Positions 1 to 6,770 are shown, counted from the first letter of the stretch. The stretch: 7,349 nucleotides of DNA from Bacteroidales bacterium (GCA_900769345.1 CAAGGJ010000168.1:1-7349), one strand, 5' to 3'. Notes: generated from the letters alone by a model not told the origin. A program made the numbers and translations.

Positions 1-3
1 GGC

Positions 4-22
4 CTATGGGTCAAAATGGGTG
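4..22 (+). repeat. IS end motif L1 (outer left)
   Basis: The motif is ctatgggtcaaaatgggtg. It matches the reverse complement of R1 (1229-1247) at 17 of 19 positions and is related to L2 and R2. Its right half forms one arm of the hairpin at 15-47. It is probably a transposase recognition site (inference). Confidence 0.6.
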
Positions 23-47
23 TTTTTCAGCGAGAAAAACACCCATT
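15..47. other. Perfect 13-bp hairpin at the left IS end
   Basis: Arms 15-27 and 35-47 are perfectly complementary around a 7-base loop (cagcgag). The arms contain gggtg/caccc. It lies between the two left end motifs. It could shield the transposase gene from outside transcripts or be a protein-recognition structure. There is no T-tract after it on the plus strand, so it is not a typical terminator. Confidence 0.7.
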
Positions 48-55
48 CGTCTTTC

Positions 56-73
56 TATAGGTCATTTTGGGTG
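56..73 (+). repeat. IS end motif L2 (left arm of perfect 18-bp inverted repeat)
   Basis: The motif tataggtcattttgggtg is the exact reverse complement of 1333-1350. Inward similarity to the right end continues imperfectly for about 10 bases. It is the best terminal-repeat match in the element, although the mobile unit extends 55 bases further left. Confidence 0.8.
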
Positions 74-81
74 TTAAATTC

Positions 82-111
82 GTTGTAATTCACTGTAATT
101 CATTAATTTTG
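82..111 (+). promoter_or_regulatory. Probable transposase promoter
   Basis: TAATTTTG at 104-111 fits the Bacteroidetes -7 box TAnnTTTG, and GTTG at 82-85 could serve as the -33 box with 18 bases between. Transcription would begin near 118, before the ATG at 139. A 9-base repeat, tgtaattca, occurs at 84-92 and 94-102, one helical turn apart and inside the promoter. This could be a regulator or transposase binding site (inference). Confidence 0.45.
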
Positions 112-138
112 GCAATTTCAAAAGTTTAAAACTGCGTT

Positions 139-175
139 ATGAACAAAAAAATGTCCGTCATGTGGTTCCCCCAAT
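139..175 (+). other. Displaced start of the transposase (ATG, A7 run, first zinc knuckle)
   Basis: ATG at 139 reads MNKK and then runs out of frame, stopping shortly after. The frame used by the transposase is closed upstream by TGA at 140-142. After that stop it reads TKKCPSCGSPN directly into the codon at 176, so it holds the first CxxC of a zinc ribbon but no start codon. Removing one A from the run at 145-151 joins them as MNKKCPSCGSPNVRKDG, a typical zinc-ribbon start, and gives a 314-residue protein. The cause may be a sequencing or assembly error in the homopolymer, a real mutation, or transcript slippage or +1 frameshifting. Confidence 0.65.
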
Positions 176-1084
176 GTGCGCAAGGACGGAACCTATAAAT
201 CAACACAACGCTATAAGTGCATTGTATGTGGTATACGCTTTCGATCGGGTCACAAAATAACTGCGGAGGAGGTATGGGAACATTATCTTCATGGTAAGCA
301 AACGGTAGCAGAAATCAGTGCTCAATCGGGTGTAAGTCCGTCAACCATCAAGCGTCTGTTGGCCACAGTGAGTTTTAAATGGGAACAGCCCACGGTGTCG
401 GGCGAAGGAGTCGTGCATATGGATGCCACGTATTTCGGTCGCAATACCGGGATTCTTGTCGCCTTGGAAAGCGGCAGCGGACGACTTCTCTATATGGCCC
501 ATATCGCACATGAGCATATCAGTGACTATGAAGCAGCCGTCTCTCATATCCTCAGCTCTGGTTATAAGATCAAAGGTATCGTTATTGATGGATTGCAAAA
601 GCTTTTCGAAGTCTTTGCTGACTACAAAATCCAGATGTGCCAGTTTCATATGGTGGCTATAATCAGGCGCAAACTCACTAAGAATCCGAAACTTATGGCC
701 GGTAGAGAACTATTGGAATTAGCGTATCAGATGAAGAATATGTCCAAAGCCGAGTTTACCGCGCGCTTTACCGCGTGGAAAGAAAAGTGGAATGACTTCC
801 TTAAGGAGAAGACCATAAACGAGATAACCGGACGTACAATCTTTACTCATCAACGCTTGCGTTCGGCCATGATAAGCATTTCTCACTATCTACCTTACCT
901 GTTCACATTTGAAGAGGTGGCGGGTATGCCAAACACAAATAATGCTATCGAAGGAATCTTCACCGACATGAAAAAGAATCTGCGAAATCATCCGGGAATG
1001 ACAGCTAAGAATCGAAAGCGGATGATGGATGGGTTTTTCTTGGCATATATCAAAAAGCATAATACAAAAGGAGACAATCCATAA
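176..1084 (+). CDS. DDE transposase, IS256/MULE type, zinc-ribbon N-terminus displaced by one base
   Basis: Cuts and joins the ends of the surrounding element. Read from GTG at 176 it has 302 residues. C15 and C18 are the second knuckle of a zinc ribbon whose first knuckle is encoded upstream in the same frame without a start. Residues ~43-62 form a helix-turn-helix (TVAEISAQSGVSPSTIKRLL). The likely catalytic acids are D83 (HMDATYF), D138 (VIDG) and E259 (NNAIEG), with C155 and H158 (CQFH) between the second D and the E, as in IS256, MULE and hAT relatives. The catalytic domain appears whole and no internal stop is seen. The natural start is more likely ATG at 139 with a one-base frame change in the A7 run. 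From GTG alone the protein would lack half its zinc ribbon and might bind DNA poorly. The subgroup name is uncertain. Confidence 0.82.
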   Translation: MRKDGTYKSTQRYKCIVCGIRFRSGHKITAEEVWEHYLHGKQTVAEISAQSGVSPSTIKRLLATVSFKWEQPTVSGEGVVHMDATYFGRNTGILVALESGSGRLLYMAHIAHEHISDYEAAVSHILSSGYKIKGIVIDGLQKLFEVFADYKIQMCQFHMVAIIRRKLTKNPKLMAGRELLELAYQMKNMSKAEFTARFTAWKEKWNDFLKEKTINEITGRTIFTHQRLRSAMISISHYLPYLFTFEEVAGMPNTNNAIEGIFTDMKKNLRNHPGMTAKNRKRMMDGFFLAYIKKHNTKGDNP

Positions 1085-1132
1085 GACTGCCTCCTTAATC
1101 GCATTATGCTTAATGAGCGGCTCTATTCCTGG

Positions 1133-1158
1133 CGGAGTTGCTCCCCAGCAGAGCTCCG
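1133..1158. other. GC-rich imperfect hairpin in the IS right noncoding region
   Basis: CGGAG (1133-1137) pairs with CTCCG (1154-1158), and TGCT (1139-1142) pairs with AGCA (1147-1150). Bases 1085-1208, after the transposase, hold no other clear feature. Confidence 0.4.
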
Positions 1159-1208
1159 TTACGCTTCAAGCCACAATGCAAAGTAACAAAATGCAGGTGA
1201 ATCCACCA

Positions 1209-1238
1209 AAAACGGGTGCCATTTTCAGCACCCGTTTT
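1209..1238 (+). terminator. Hairpin, possible transposase terminator
   Basis: Arms 1209-1219 and 1228-1238 are perfectly complementary over 11 bp, with an 8-base loop. The 3' arm ends in TTTT. It lies about 125 bases after the stop codon. It overlaps end motif R1 just as the left hairpin overlaps L1, so it may serve in end recognition instead of, or as well as, termination. Confidence 0.5.
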
Positions 1239-1247
1239 GACCTATAG
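1229..1247 (-). repeat. IS end motif R1 (inner right)
   Basis: On the minus strand it reads ctataggtcaaaacgggtg, 17 of 19 identical to L1. It is associated with a hairpin, as L1 is, but lies about 100 bases inside the right end. Confidence 0.6.
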
Positions 1248-1319
1248 CGAGCATGCGCTCGCATCAAATGTATCTTGAAAACTTTTAAACTCTATTAACT
1301 CGCTGTAAACCATAGAGTT
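1247..1319. other. Two further hairpins in the IS right end
   Basis: GCGAGC (1247-1252) pairs with GCTCGC (1257-1262) around ATGC. AACTCTAT (1288-1295) pairs with ATAGAGTT (1312-1319) around 16 bases. Both lie between R1 and R2. Their role is unknown. Confidence 0.5.
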
Positions 1320-1332
1320 GTGGCGATTTTAG

Positions 1333-1350
1333 CACCCAAAATGACCTATA
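1333..1350 (-). repeat. IS end motif R2 (right arm of perfect 18-bp inverted repeat)
   Basis: Exact reverse complement of 56-73. It probably marks the right end of the element, because no further end-like sequence follows. Confidence 0.8.
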
Positions 1351-1506
1351 CACCAAAAAAAACGGAATAAGTGGCTTATTTTCTCTAACGAACGGCGTGT
1401 CTGCAATAAAAATGGCGTTACTTATATGCCTGTCTATTATTGTATGTTCCTACAAAATTACAACGGCGGTGATTCGGTAATTTTGCCCGAATTAGATGCG
1501 CTGTGA
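1351..1506 (+). pseudogene. Possible 3' remnant of a gene interrupted by the IS
   Basis: Directly after the right IS end, one frame stays open for 51 codons and ends in TGA at 1504-1506, 14 bases before the convergent ABC gene's stop. The tail reads NGGDSVILPELDAL. An internal ATG at 1426 would give only 26 residues. The open stretch and its abrupt start at the IS edge suggest the end of a cut gene, but a chance open frame of this length is quite possible and no family is recognised. Confidence 0.22.
1453..1485. terminator. AT-rich hairpin between IS and ABC gene
   Basis: CAAAATTAC (1453-1461) pairs perfectly with GTAATTTTG (1477-1485) around a 15-base loop. It lies 36 bases past the stop of the minus-strand ABC gene and could end that transcript, but it has no good T-tract. 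Each arm also fits the TAnnTTTG box by chance or design. Confidence 0.25.
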
Positions 1507-1520
1507 TATGTGTAGTAAAA

Positions 1521-3347
1521 TCAGAATTTCTGCATATCCACCAGACGTTTGTAGTAGCCGTTTAGGGCTATCAGATTGTCGTGTGTGCCGCGTTCCACTA
1601 TGCGACCTTCGTGCATTACGCATATTAAGTCGGCATTCTTGATGGTAGACAAGCGGTGGGCTATTACGAGCGTGGTGCGATTGCGCATAAGGTTGTCGAG
1701 CGCTTCTTGCACCAAACGTTCGCTCTCGGTGTCGAGCGCCGATGTGGCTTCATCGAGGATGAGTATGGCGGGATTCTTAAGTATGGCGCGGGCTATGCTT
1801 ATGCGCTGGCGTTGACCGCCCGAGAGGCGACAGCCACGGTCGCCGATATTGGTGTCAAAGCCTTGTTCCGATGCCATAATAAACTCGTAGGCATTGGCTA
1901 TCTTGGCTGCCTCTATCACTTCGTCGAGAGTGGCATTGTCGACGCCGAAGGTGATATTGTTGTAGAACGAATCGTTGAATAATATAGCCTCTTGATTCAC
2001 ATTGCCCATAAACGAACGGAGTTGGGTGGTCGACATTTGGCGAATATCCACTCCGTCGATGGTGATACAACCCTCATTCACATCGTAGAAACGCGGCAGA
2101 AGGTCGGCAAGAGTCGATTTTCCAGAACCCGACTGACCCACAAGTGCCACCGTGGCACCTCGTGGCACGTCGAGCGAAACATCGTCGATAACCCAATCGC
2201 CACCATAACTGAATCGAACATTGTGGTAACTTATGCCCTGCTTCATCTCCGGCAATGCCATAGGCTGCGCAGGCTCCTTGATGGGATTGTCGGCTTTGAG
2301 AATCTTGTCGATGCGTTCCATCGAAGCCAAGCCGCGCTGTATGGAGTAAGATGCCTTCGAGAGGTCCTTGGCGGGATTGATGATGCTGTAGAAAATCACC
2401 ATATAATAGATAAACGAGGCTGCACTGATAGAACTATTGCCCGAGAGAATGAGCGTGCCGCCAAACCACAGCACTATGGCTATGGTGGTGGTGCCCAAAA
2501 ATTCGCTCATAGGGTGCGCCAACTCGTGGCGGCGCATCATGCGCGTGGTGATACGGGCAAACTTGGTGTTTTCGGATACAAAACGGCGCTCAGCCTTGCT
2601 CTGTGCATTGAAAGCCTTGATGATGCGCAGACCGCCGAGCGACTCTTCGATATTGCTCAGCAGCACACCCCACTGTGTCTGACCTTCAAGCGATACTCGT
2701 TTCAGTCGCTTGCCCACCTTGCCCATCACAAGCCCTGCCACCGGCAGCAGCAGGAGCACAAATATGGTGAGCTGCCAACTCACGGCTATCATCGTGCCCA
2801 GGCACACAACTATCATTATGGGATTCTTGAATATCATGTCGAGCGAAGCCATAATGCTGTTTTCCACCTCGGTGACATCGCCGCTCATGCGCGCCATCAC
2901 GTCGCCCTTGCGCTCGTTGGTGAAAAAGCCCATAGGCAAGTCCATAATCTTGCGATAGATGGTGTTGCGAATGTCGCGCACCACACCGGCGCGTATTGGC
3001 ACCATAAAGAACGAACTCAGATAGGCGCTTCCCGTCTTGAGCGCAGTCATTATCACAAGCATCACAGCCAACGCTGCAAGTGCATAACTCGCACCCCAGC
3101 TGTCGATAACCATCTGGGTGTAGTAGTAGAAATTATTTATTACCACATCTTTTATCGATGCCGCTCCCCAGGGCATAAATGCATAGCTGTCCTGATTGAT
3201 TTTGAAAAGCATCTCCAAGATGGGTATGATGAGTGCAAATGAGAATAGGGTGAGAAATGCCGCAAGTATGTTGAAAAATACGTTGAGGCATAAATACTTC
3301 TTATATGGTGGTACAAATCGATATAATATCTTAAAAAATTCCTTCAT
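1521..3347 (-). CDS. ABC exporter half-transporter, MsbA-type (fused membrane and ATPase domains)
   Basis: An inner-membrane ATP-driven exporter that should work as a homodimer; the substrate is unknown (lipid, drug or peptide are family possibilities). It has 608 residues, normal for the type. Residues ~1-330 are the membrane domain, with hydrophobic segments near 21-47, 87-110, 173-207 (two) and 280-325 (two) and a periplasmic stretch of about 40 residues after the first. Residues ~375-608 are the ATPase: A-loop Y381, Walker A GQSGSGKST at 404-412, Q-loop Q452, signature LSGGQRQ at 508-514, Walker B ILILD with D532 and E533, D-loop SALD at 536-539, and H-loop H564. All catalytic residues are present. 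An in-frame TGA lies two codons before ATG 3347, so the start is fixed. It is divergent from the outer-membrane gene and convergent with the IS. MsbA itself cannot be told from other exporters of this family by eye, so no symbol is given. Confidence 0.95.
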   Translation of the reverse strand: MKEFFKILYRFVPPYKKYLCLNVFFNILAAFLTLFSFALIIPILEMLFKINQDSYAFMPWGAASIKDVVINNFYYYTQMVIDSWGASYALAALAVMLVIMTALKTGSAYLSSFFMVPIRAGVVRDIRNTIYRKIMDLPMGFFTNERKGDVMARMSGDVTEVENSIMASLDMIFKNPIMIVVCLGTMIAVSWQLTIFVLLLLPVAGLVMGKVGKRLKRVSLEGQTQWGVLLSNIEESLGGLRIIKAFNAQSKAERRFVSENTKFARITTRMMRRHELAHPMSEFLGTTTIAIVLWFGGTLILSGNSSISAASFIYYMVIFYSIINPAKDLSKASYSIQRGLASMERIDKILKADNPIKEPAQPMALPEMKQGISYHNVRFSYGGDWVIDDVSLDVPRGATVALVGQSGSGKSTLADLLPRFYDVNEGCITIDGVDIRQMSTTQLRSFMGNVNQEAILFNDSFYNNITFGVDNATLDEVIEAAKIANAYEFIMASEQGFDTNIGDRGCRLSGGQRQRISIARAILKNPAILILDEATSALDTESERLVQEALDNLMRNRTTLVIAHRLSTIKNADLICVMHEGRIVERGTHDNLIALNGYYKRLVDMQKF

Positions 3348-3374
3348 CGCTCACGGTTTTAAAAAAATAGTCTA

Positions 3375-3382
3375 CAAAGATA
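3375..3382 (-). promoter_or_regulatory. -7 box for the ABC exporter gene
   Basis: On the minus strand it reads TATCTTTG, a full match to the Bacteroidetes box TAnnTTTG. A start near 3368 would leave a leader of about 20 bases before ATG 3347. No clear -33 TTTG was found. Confidence 0.5.
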
Positions 3383-3404
3383 TGAAACAATTAAACTTTA
3401 AGCC

Positions 3405-3412
3405 GAACTTTG
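3405..3412 (+). promoter_or_regulatory. Probable -7 box for the outer-membrane gene
   Basis: GAACTTTG followed by CA is one base off TAnnTTTG. A start near 3419 would give a leader of about 50 bases. No -33 box is evident. The two -7 boxes lie only 22 bases apart and face away from each other. Confidence 0.4.
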
Positions 3413-3453
3413 CATCTAAAAACCGTAAGAAACGAACAAAATAAGTATATTTT

Positions 3454-3458
3454 AAGGA
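3454..3458 (+). promoter_or_regulatory. Ribosome binding site of the outer-membrane gene
   Basis: AAGGA ends 9 bases before ATG 3468, which supports that start. Strong sites of this kind are not the rule in Bacteroidetes. Confidence 0.5.
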
Positions 3459-3467
3459 AAAATTGCA

Positions 3468-6400
3468 ATGAAACTCATTCACTATCGAATACTTGTAGCT
3501 GTGTTGGCGGCAGTTTTAGCTGTGACTGCCAACGCAAAGATTACAGGTAAGATTATCGATTCTACCGACAAATCTCCACTTATGGAAGCAACCTTGAAGT
3601 TGGTAAAGGCCAATCGCGACAGCACATTTGTCACCGGCGCTACAAGCAAAGACGACGGATCTTTTGTCATCCCCACATCTACTGCCGGAAAATATGTGCT
3701 TAAGGTGACTTACTTGGGCTATATACCCCAAAATGTGGCTGTAACCGTGCCTCAAAGCGGAAAAATCGACCTCGGAGAGATAAATATGAAGCCAAATTCG
3801 GTAATGCTTAAGGAGACTACCGTGGTGGGTGTGAAAACCGAGATAGTGGTGAAAGAAGATACTGTGGAATATAATGCCGACAGCTATAAAACTCAGGTTA
3901 ATGCCGTGGTTGAAGACCTCTTGAAGCGCCTTCCGGGCGTGGAAGTGGGCAGCGATGGTAAAATCACTGCCAATGGTAAGACGGTGTCGAAATTTCTCGT
4001 CGATGGTAAGGAATTTTTCGCCGACGACCCTACCGTAGCCACCAAAAACTTGCCGGCAAATATGATTGACAAACTTCAAGTTATCGATCGCAAGAGCGAT
4101 CTTGCCCGCCTCACAGGCGTTGACGACGGCGAAGACGAGACCGTAATCAATCTCAGCGTGAAAAAAGGTATGAATCAAGGTTGGATGGGCAATGCCACTG
4201 TGGGTTATGGCAGCGACAGCCGTTATGGCGCTCGCGCTATGGCTTCATACTTCCGCGAGGGCAATCAACTCTCAATATTGGGCGGCGCCAACAACACCAA
4301 CAACATGGGCTTTACCGATGGTGGCGCTGCACGATTCTCTCGCGGTGGCGGAAACTCCGGCATCACCACAAGCCAAAACTTAGGCTTGAACTTCAATGTG
4401 GGCAATGAAGAAATATTCCGCGTGGGTGGCCATGTGATGTATTCACACTCATCGCGCGACTATAAGCGCCAGAGTTCCACCTCTACAGCCTACACCGACT
4501 ATATTCGATTCACCGACTCTAAATCGATGTCGGAAACCAATCGTCACAATGTGGATGCCCGCATACGCATGCAGTGGCAAATCGACTCGTGCAACACCAT
4601 AGAATTTCGCCCATATATGTCGATTAACTTCAACGAAAATTGGCAAAATTCTATCTCGCAGACTCGCACAGGCGCCTCGCTGGAAACCTCTAACCCTATC
4701 AACCACAGCGTAGAGCAGAATGTAGACGACGGCTCAAGCTACGAATTTGGCGGTCAATTTGTGTATAACCACAAGTTCAAGCAGCGCAAAGGTCGTAGCT
4801 TCAGCGCCCAAATACGCTATAATTACAGCAATGTGCACGAAGACGACAACTCGCGCACACTCAACGAATACGACGACGAAGAAACTGCCGACGAAGACAT
4901 ACGCCAACTCATCAAAAACCACACTTGGACCAATGGCGTGAACGGTAGAATTACTTGGACCGAACCATTTGGCGATGTGAAGAACGGCAACTTCCTCCAG
5001 CTGGCTTATAGCGGCAACTATCGCTTCAACAATAGCGACAAGAATGTCTACGACCGCCAATTGGCAGCCACCGTGGGCGAATCTACGCTCAACACCGCTA
5101 TCTTTATGAACAATCTGCTCAACGACAACAAACTACGCTCCGCTATTGAAGACTCATTCGGATTCTCGGTGCTCGATAATGAACAGATGCTATTCGATAT
5201 TCTCGAACGCAATTTCGACGTAAGCCAAGAACTCGACATCTTCAACAAGACCCAAAGCAGCCAATTCCGCAACGAATTCTTCAGCCAAACCATACAACTC
5301 GGCTTCAAGAAAGTGCATGCAAAATACAACCTCGATGCCGGATTGCAACTCATGGGCACCATGCAGAAGAGTAGCGACTTGCTCAATCCTGAGCGTAACA
5401 TCGCCACATCGTGGCTGTGGGCTCCTGCACCATTCGCTCGATTCCGCTACAAATTCAGCAAAACACGCAGCCTCCAGATTAACTATCGCGCTCGCGCAAG
5501 CCAGCCTTCGGTTACTCAACTTCAACCCGTGCCCGACCTCAGCAACCCTATGAGCATAAGCGTTGGTAACCCCGACCTCGAAGCCTCGTTCAACCATAAT
5601 ATCGACTTGCGATTCAACGACTTCAATCAAGAGACGCAACGCTCGTGGATGCTCAACGGTAACTTCAGCTTCCAGCAGAATAATGTGTCGCGCGTGTCGA
5701 TATCCGATCAAAACACGGGTAAAAGTGCCAGCACCTACACCAACCTCGACGGTGGTTGGAGCGGTCGCCTCGGCGGTATGATAAGTTTCCCATTGCGAAA
5801 CAAAGCATTCTATTTCCGCAGCTTCGCTCACATCAACTACAGCCGCTCCGAAAGTTACAATATGGGCCGCAAGGATGTGTCTACAGCCGACTTGACTACA
5901 GCCGAAAGCATACTGCAATTCTTATCCGACGATATGCTTAATAAGGTGGGATCGCTCAATATCAACTTCTCGCCTGGTATCAGCTATCGCAATAGTCTGC
6001 TCGACCTCGACATCCGACCCACATACGGGTATCAAAGTTCGCGCAACTCTCTCAGCTCGCAAAACAACCGAGATATCCACTCCTACGGCGGTCGATTCAA
6101 CGGAACAGTATATTTCTACAACTTCGTGCTCAACACCGACCTCGCCTACACCACCACTAAAGGTTACGACCAGGGTTACAACACCAGCCAATGGATTTGG
6201 AACGCATCGCTCGAATACCAATTCCTCGCCAAGAAAAATGCCACCATCGGCATTAAGGCATACGATATGCTCGGACAGCGCAAAAATGTATCGTTCAGCG
6301 CATCTGGAGAAAGCACATCGCAAAGTTGGAACAACTCACTCGGTCGCTACCTATTGGTAACAGCTTCATACCGATTCCAGACCTTAGGAGGCAATAATAA

Positions 6401-6491
6401 ACAACATCCAATGATGGACTACGGCGGTCACGGTCCAGGTATGGGCGGCCCTGGAATGCCTCCAGGCGGTGGTCCCGGTCGCAGATTCTAA
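3468..6491 (+). CDS. Outer-membrane beta-barrel protein, TonB-receptor-like, with carboxypeptidase-regulatory-like domain
   Basis: Probably an outer-membrane transporter or receptor of the Bacteroidetes beta-barrel family (OMP_b-brl_3-like); the ligand is unknown. It has 1007 residues. Residues 1-23 are a signal peptide, probably cut after ANA. Residues ~24-108 form a beta-sandwich like the carboxypeptidase regulatory domain (ITGKIID...DGSFVIPT...YVLKVTYLGY). Residues ~112-232 are plug-like (VNAVVEDLLKRLPGVEV, KFLVDGKEFFADD). From ~236 to 970 are alternating barrel strands, with the typical SVGNPDLEASFNHNIDL at 699-715. Long loops include a Gly/Asn-rich stretch (272-299), an acidic stretch (458-478) and a helical-looking stretch (541-592). 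The last strand ends YRF at 968-970, a normal barrel end. It is followed by an unusual 37-residue Gly/Pro/Met/His tail. No SusD-like lipoprotein is adjacent, which argues against a glycan-uptake SusC pair. A strict TonB box is not evident. It is monocistronic, with a terminator 60 bases downstream. Confidence 0.9.
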   Translation: MKLIHYRILVAVLAAVLAVTANAKITGKIIDSTDKSPLMEATLKLVKANRDSTFVTGATSKDDGSFVIPTSTAGKYVLKVTYLGYIPQNVAVTVPQSGKIDLGEINMKPNSVMLKETTVVGVKTEIVVKEDTVEYNADSYKTQVNAVVEDLLKRLPGVEVGSDGKITANGKTVSKFLVDGKEFFADDPTVATKNLPANMIDKLQVIDRKSDLARLTGVDDGEDETVINLSVKKGMNQGWMGNATVGYGSDSRYGARAMASYFREGNQLSILGGANNTNNMGFTDGGAARFSRGGGNSGITTSQNLGLNFNVGNEEIFRVGGHVMYSHSSRDYKRQSSTSTAYTDYIRFTDSKSMSETNRHNVDARIRMQWQIDSCNTIEFRPYMSINFNENWQNSISQTRTGASLETSNPINHSVEQNVDDGSSYEFGGQFVYNHKFKQRKGRSFSAQIRYNYSNVHEDDNSRTLNEYDDEETADEDIRQLIKNHTWTNGVNGRITWTEPFGDVKNGNFLQLAYSGNYRFNNSDKNVYDRQLAATVGESTLNTAIFMNNLLNDNKLRSAIEDSFGFSVLDNEQMLFDILERNFDVSQELDIFNKTQSSQFRNEFFSQTIQLGFKKVHAKYNLDAGLQLMGTMQKSSDLLNPERNIATSWLWAPAPFARFRYKFSKTRSLQINYRARASQPSVTQLQPVPDLSNPMSISVGNPDLEASFNHNIDLRFNDFNQETQRSWMLNGNFSFQQNNVSRVSISDQNTGKSASTYTNLDGGWSGRLGGMISFPLRNKAFYFRSFAHINYSRSESYNMGRKDVSTADLTTAESILQFLSDDMLNKVGSLNINFSPGISYRNSLLDLDIRPTYGYQSSRNSLSSQNNRDIHSYGGRFNGTVYFYNFVLNTDLAYTTTKGYDQGYNTSQWIWNASLEYQFLAKKNATIGIKAYDMLGQRKNVSFSASGESTSQSWNNSLGRYLLVTASYRFQTLGGNNKQHPMMDYGGHGPGMGGPGMPPGGGPGRRF

Positions 6492-6552
6492 TCACAATCT
6501 ACAGCCATAACACCACAAACACGCCAACTTTAACCAAATAATACATTCCCAT

Positions 6553-6586
6553 CGCCCGAGGTTCCCATGCCCCGGGCGTTTGTTTT
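6553..6586 (+). terminator. Intrinsic terminator of the outer-membrane gene
   Basis: CGCCCG (6553-6558) pairs with CGGGCG (6573-6578). After one mismatch, GG pairs with CC further in. TTTGTTTT follows at 6579-6586. It lies 60 bases past the stop codon. Confidence 0.8.
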
Positions 6587-6627
6587 GCTGCCAACCTAAT
6601 AATTTGCTGACTTGCCTGATTGTGTAG

Positions 6628-6712
6628 GGGAAATCCGCTGAACCCATGAGCCTGACCTGTCTTACGACATTGCCGCCCGCCCATCGGGAAAATCCGCCGG
6701 CCCGGAATGAGC
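6628..6712 (+). repeat. Imperfect direct repeat, about 25 bp, two copies
   Basis: Bases 6628-6651 (gggaaatccgctg...atgagc) resemble 6686-6712 (gggaaaatccgccg...atgagc), with small gaps. The surrounding stretch is more GC-rich than the rest of the gap. Function unknown. Confidence 0.4.
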
Positions 6713-6763
6713 AAAAAAACAACAAGGGGAGTGCGCCGGTTATTTTTGTCGGACACCCCCCTT
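6713..6763 (-). terminator. Strong intrinsic terminator, minus strand
   Basis: On the minus strand AAGGGGGGTG (6763-6754) pairs with CACTCCCCTT (6733-6724) with one mismatch. A CCG/CGG pair (6752-6750 with 6738-6736) strengthens the stem further in. GTTGTTTTTTT follows at 6723-6713. The stem is also followed by a weaker T-rich stretch on the plus strand. Confidence 0.65.
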
Positions 6764-6770
6764 TATGTTT

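Larger units (their letters stand above)
1..98 (+). repeat. 98-bp direct repeat, copy 1 (left end of the IS)
   Basis: Identical base for base to 7252-7349 in the same orientation. It contains both left end motifs, a 13-bp hairpin and part of the transposase promoter. It may be longer in the genome, because both copies run into a window edge. Confidence 0.97.
1..1350 (+). mobile_element. Insertion sequence, IS256/MULE-like, complete or nearly so
   Basis: One transposase frame is flanked by inverted end motifs. The 18-bp pair at 56-73 and 1333-1350 is a perfect inverted repeat, and a related pair lies at 4-22 and 1229-1247. The first 98 bases recur at 7252-7349, which shows that bases 1-55, outside the perfect repeat, belong to the mobile unit. 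The left boundary is probably base 1-5 and the right boundary about 1350. No target duplication can be read, because the left flank is outside the window and the second copy is cut. The noncoding right end (1085-1350) is long and rich in hairpins. The family is inferred from the transposase: D, D, CxxH, E order, N-terminal zinc ribbon and HTH. An IS1249-like subgroup is possible but unconfirmed. Confidence 0.8.

Noticed and set aside
1992..3242. 416-codon open frame on the plus strand
   Set aside because: It is the antisense shadow of the ABC exporter, is rich in His and Arg as such shadows often are, and has no family motifs.
3516..4178. 220-codon minus-strand frame, with similar ones at 4449-5060 and 5190-5918
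   Set aside because: These are antisense shadows of the outer-membrane gene, which has continuous domain structure on the plus strand.
6492..6756. Minus-strand frames of 77 and 85 codons after the outer-membrane gene
   Set aside because: They run through the terminator at 6553-6586 and overlap each other in different frames. No recognisable domain or good start context was seen.
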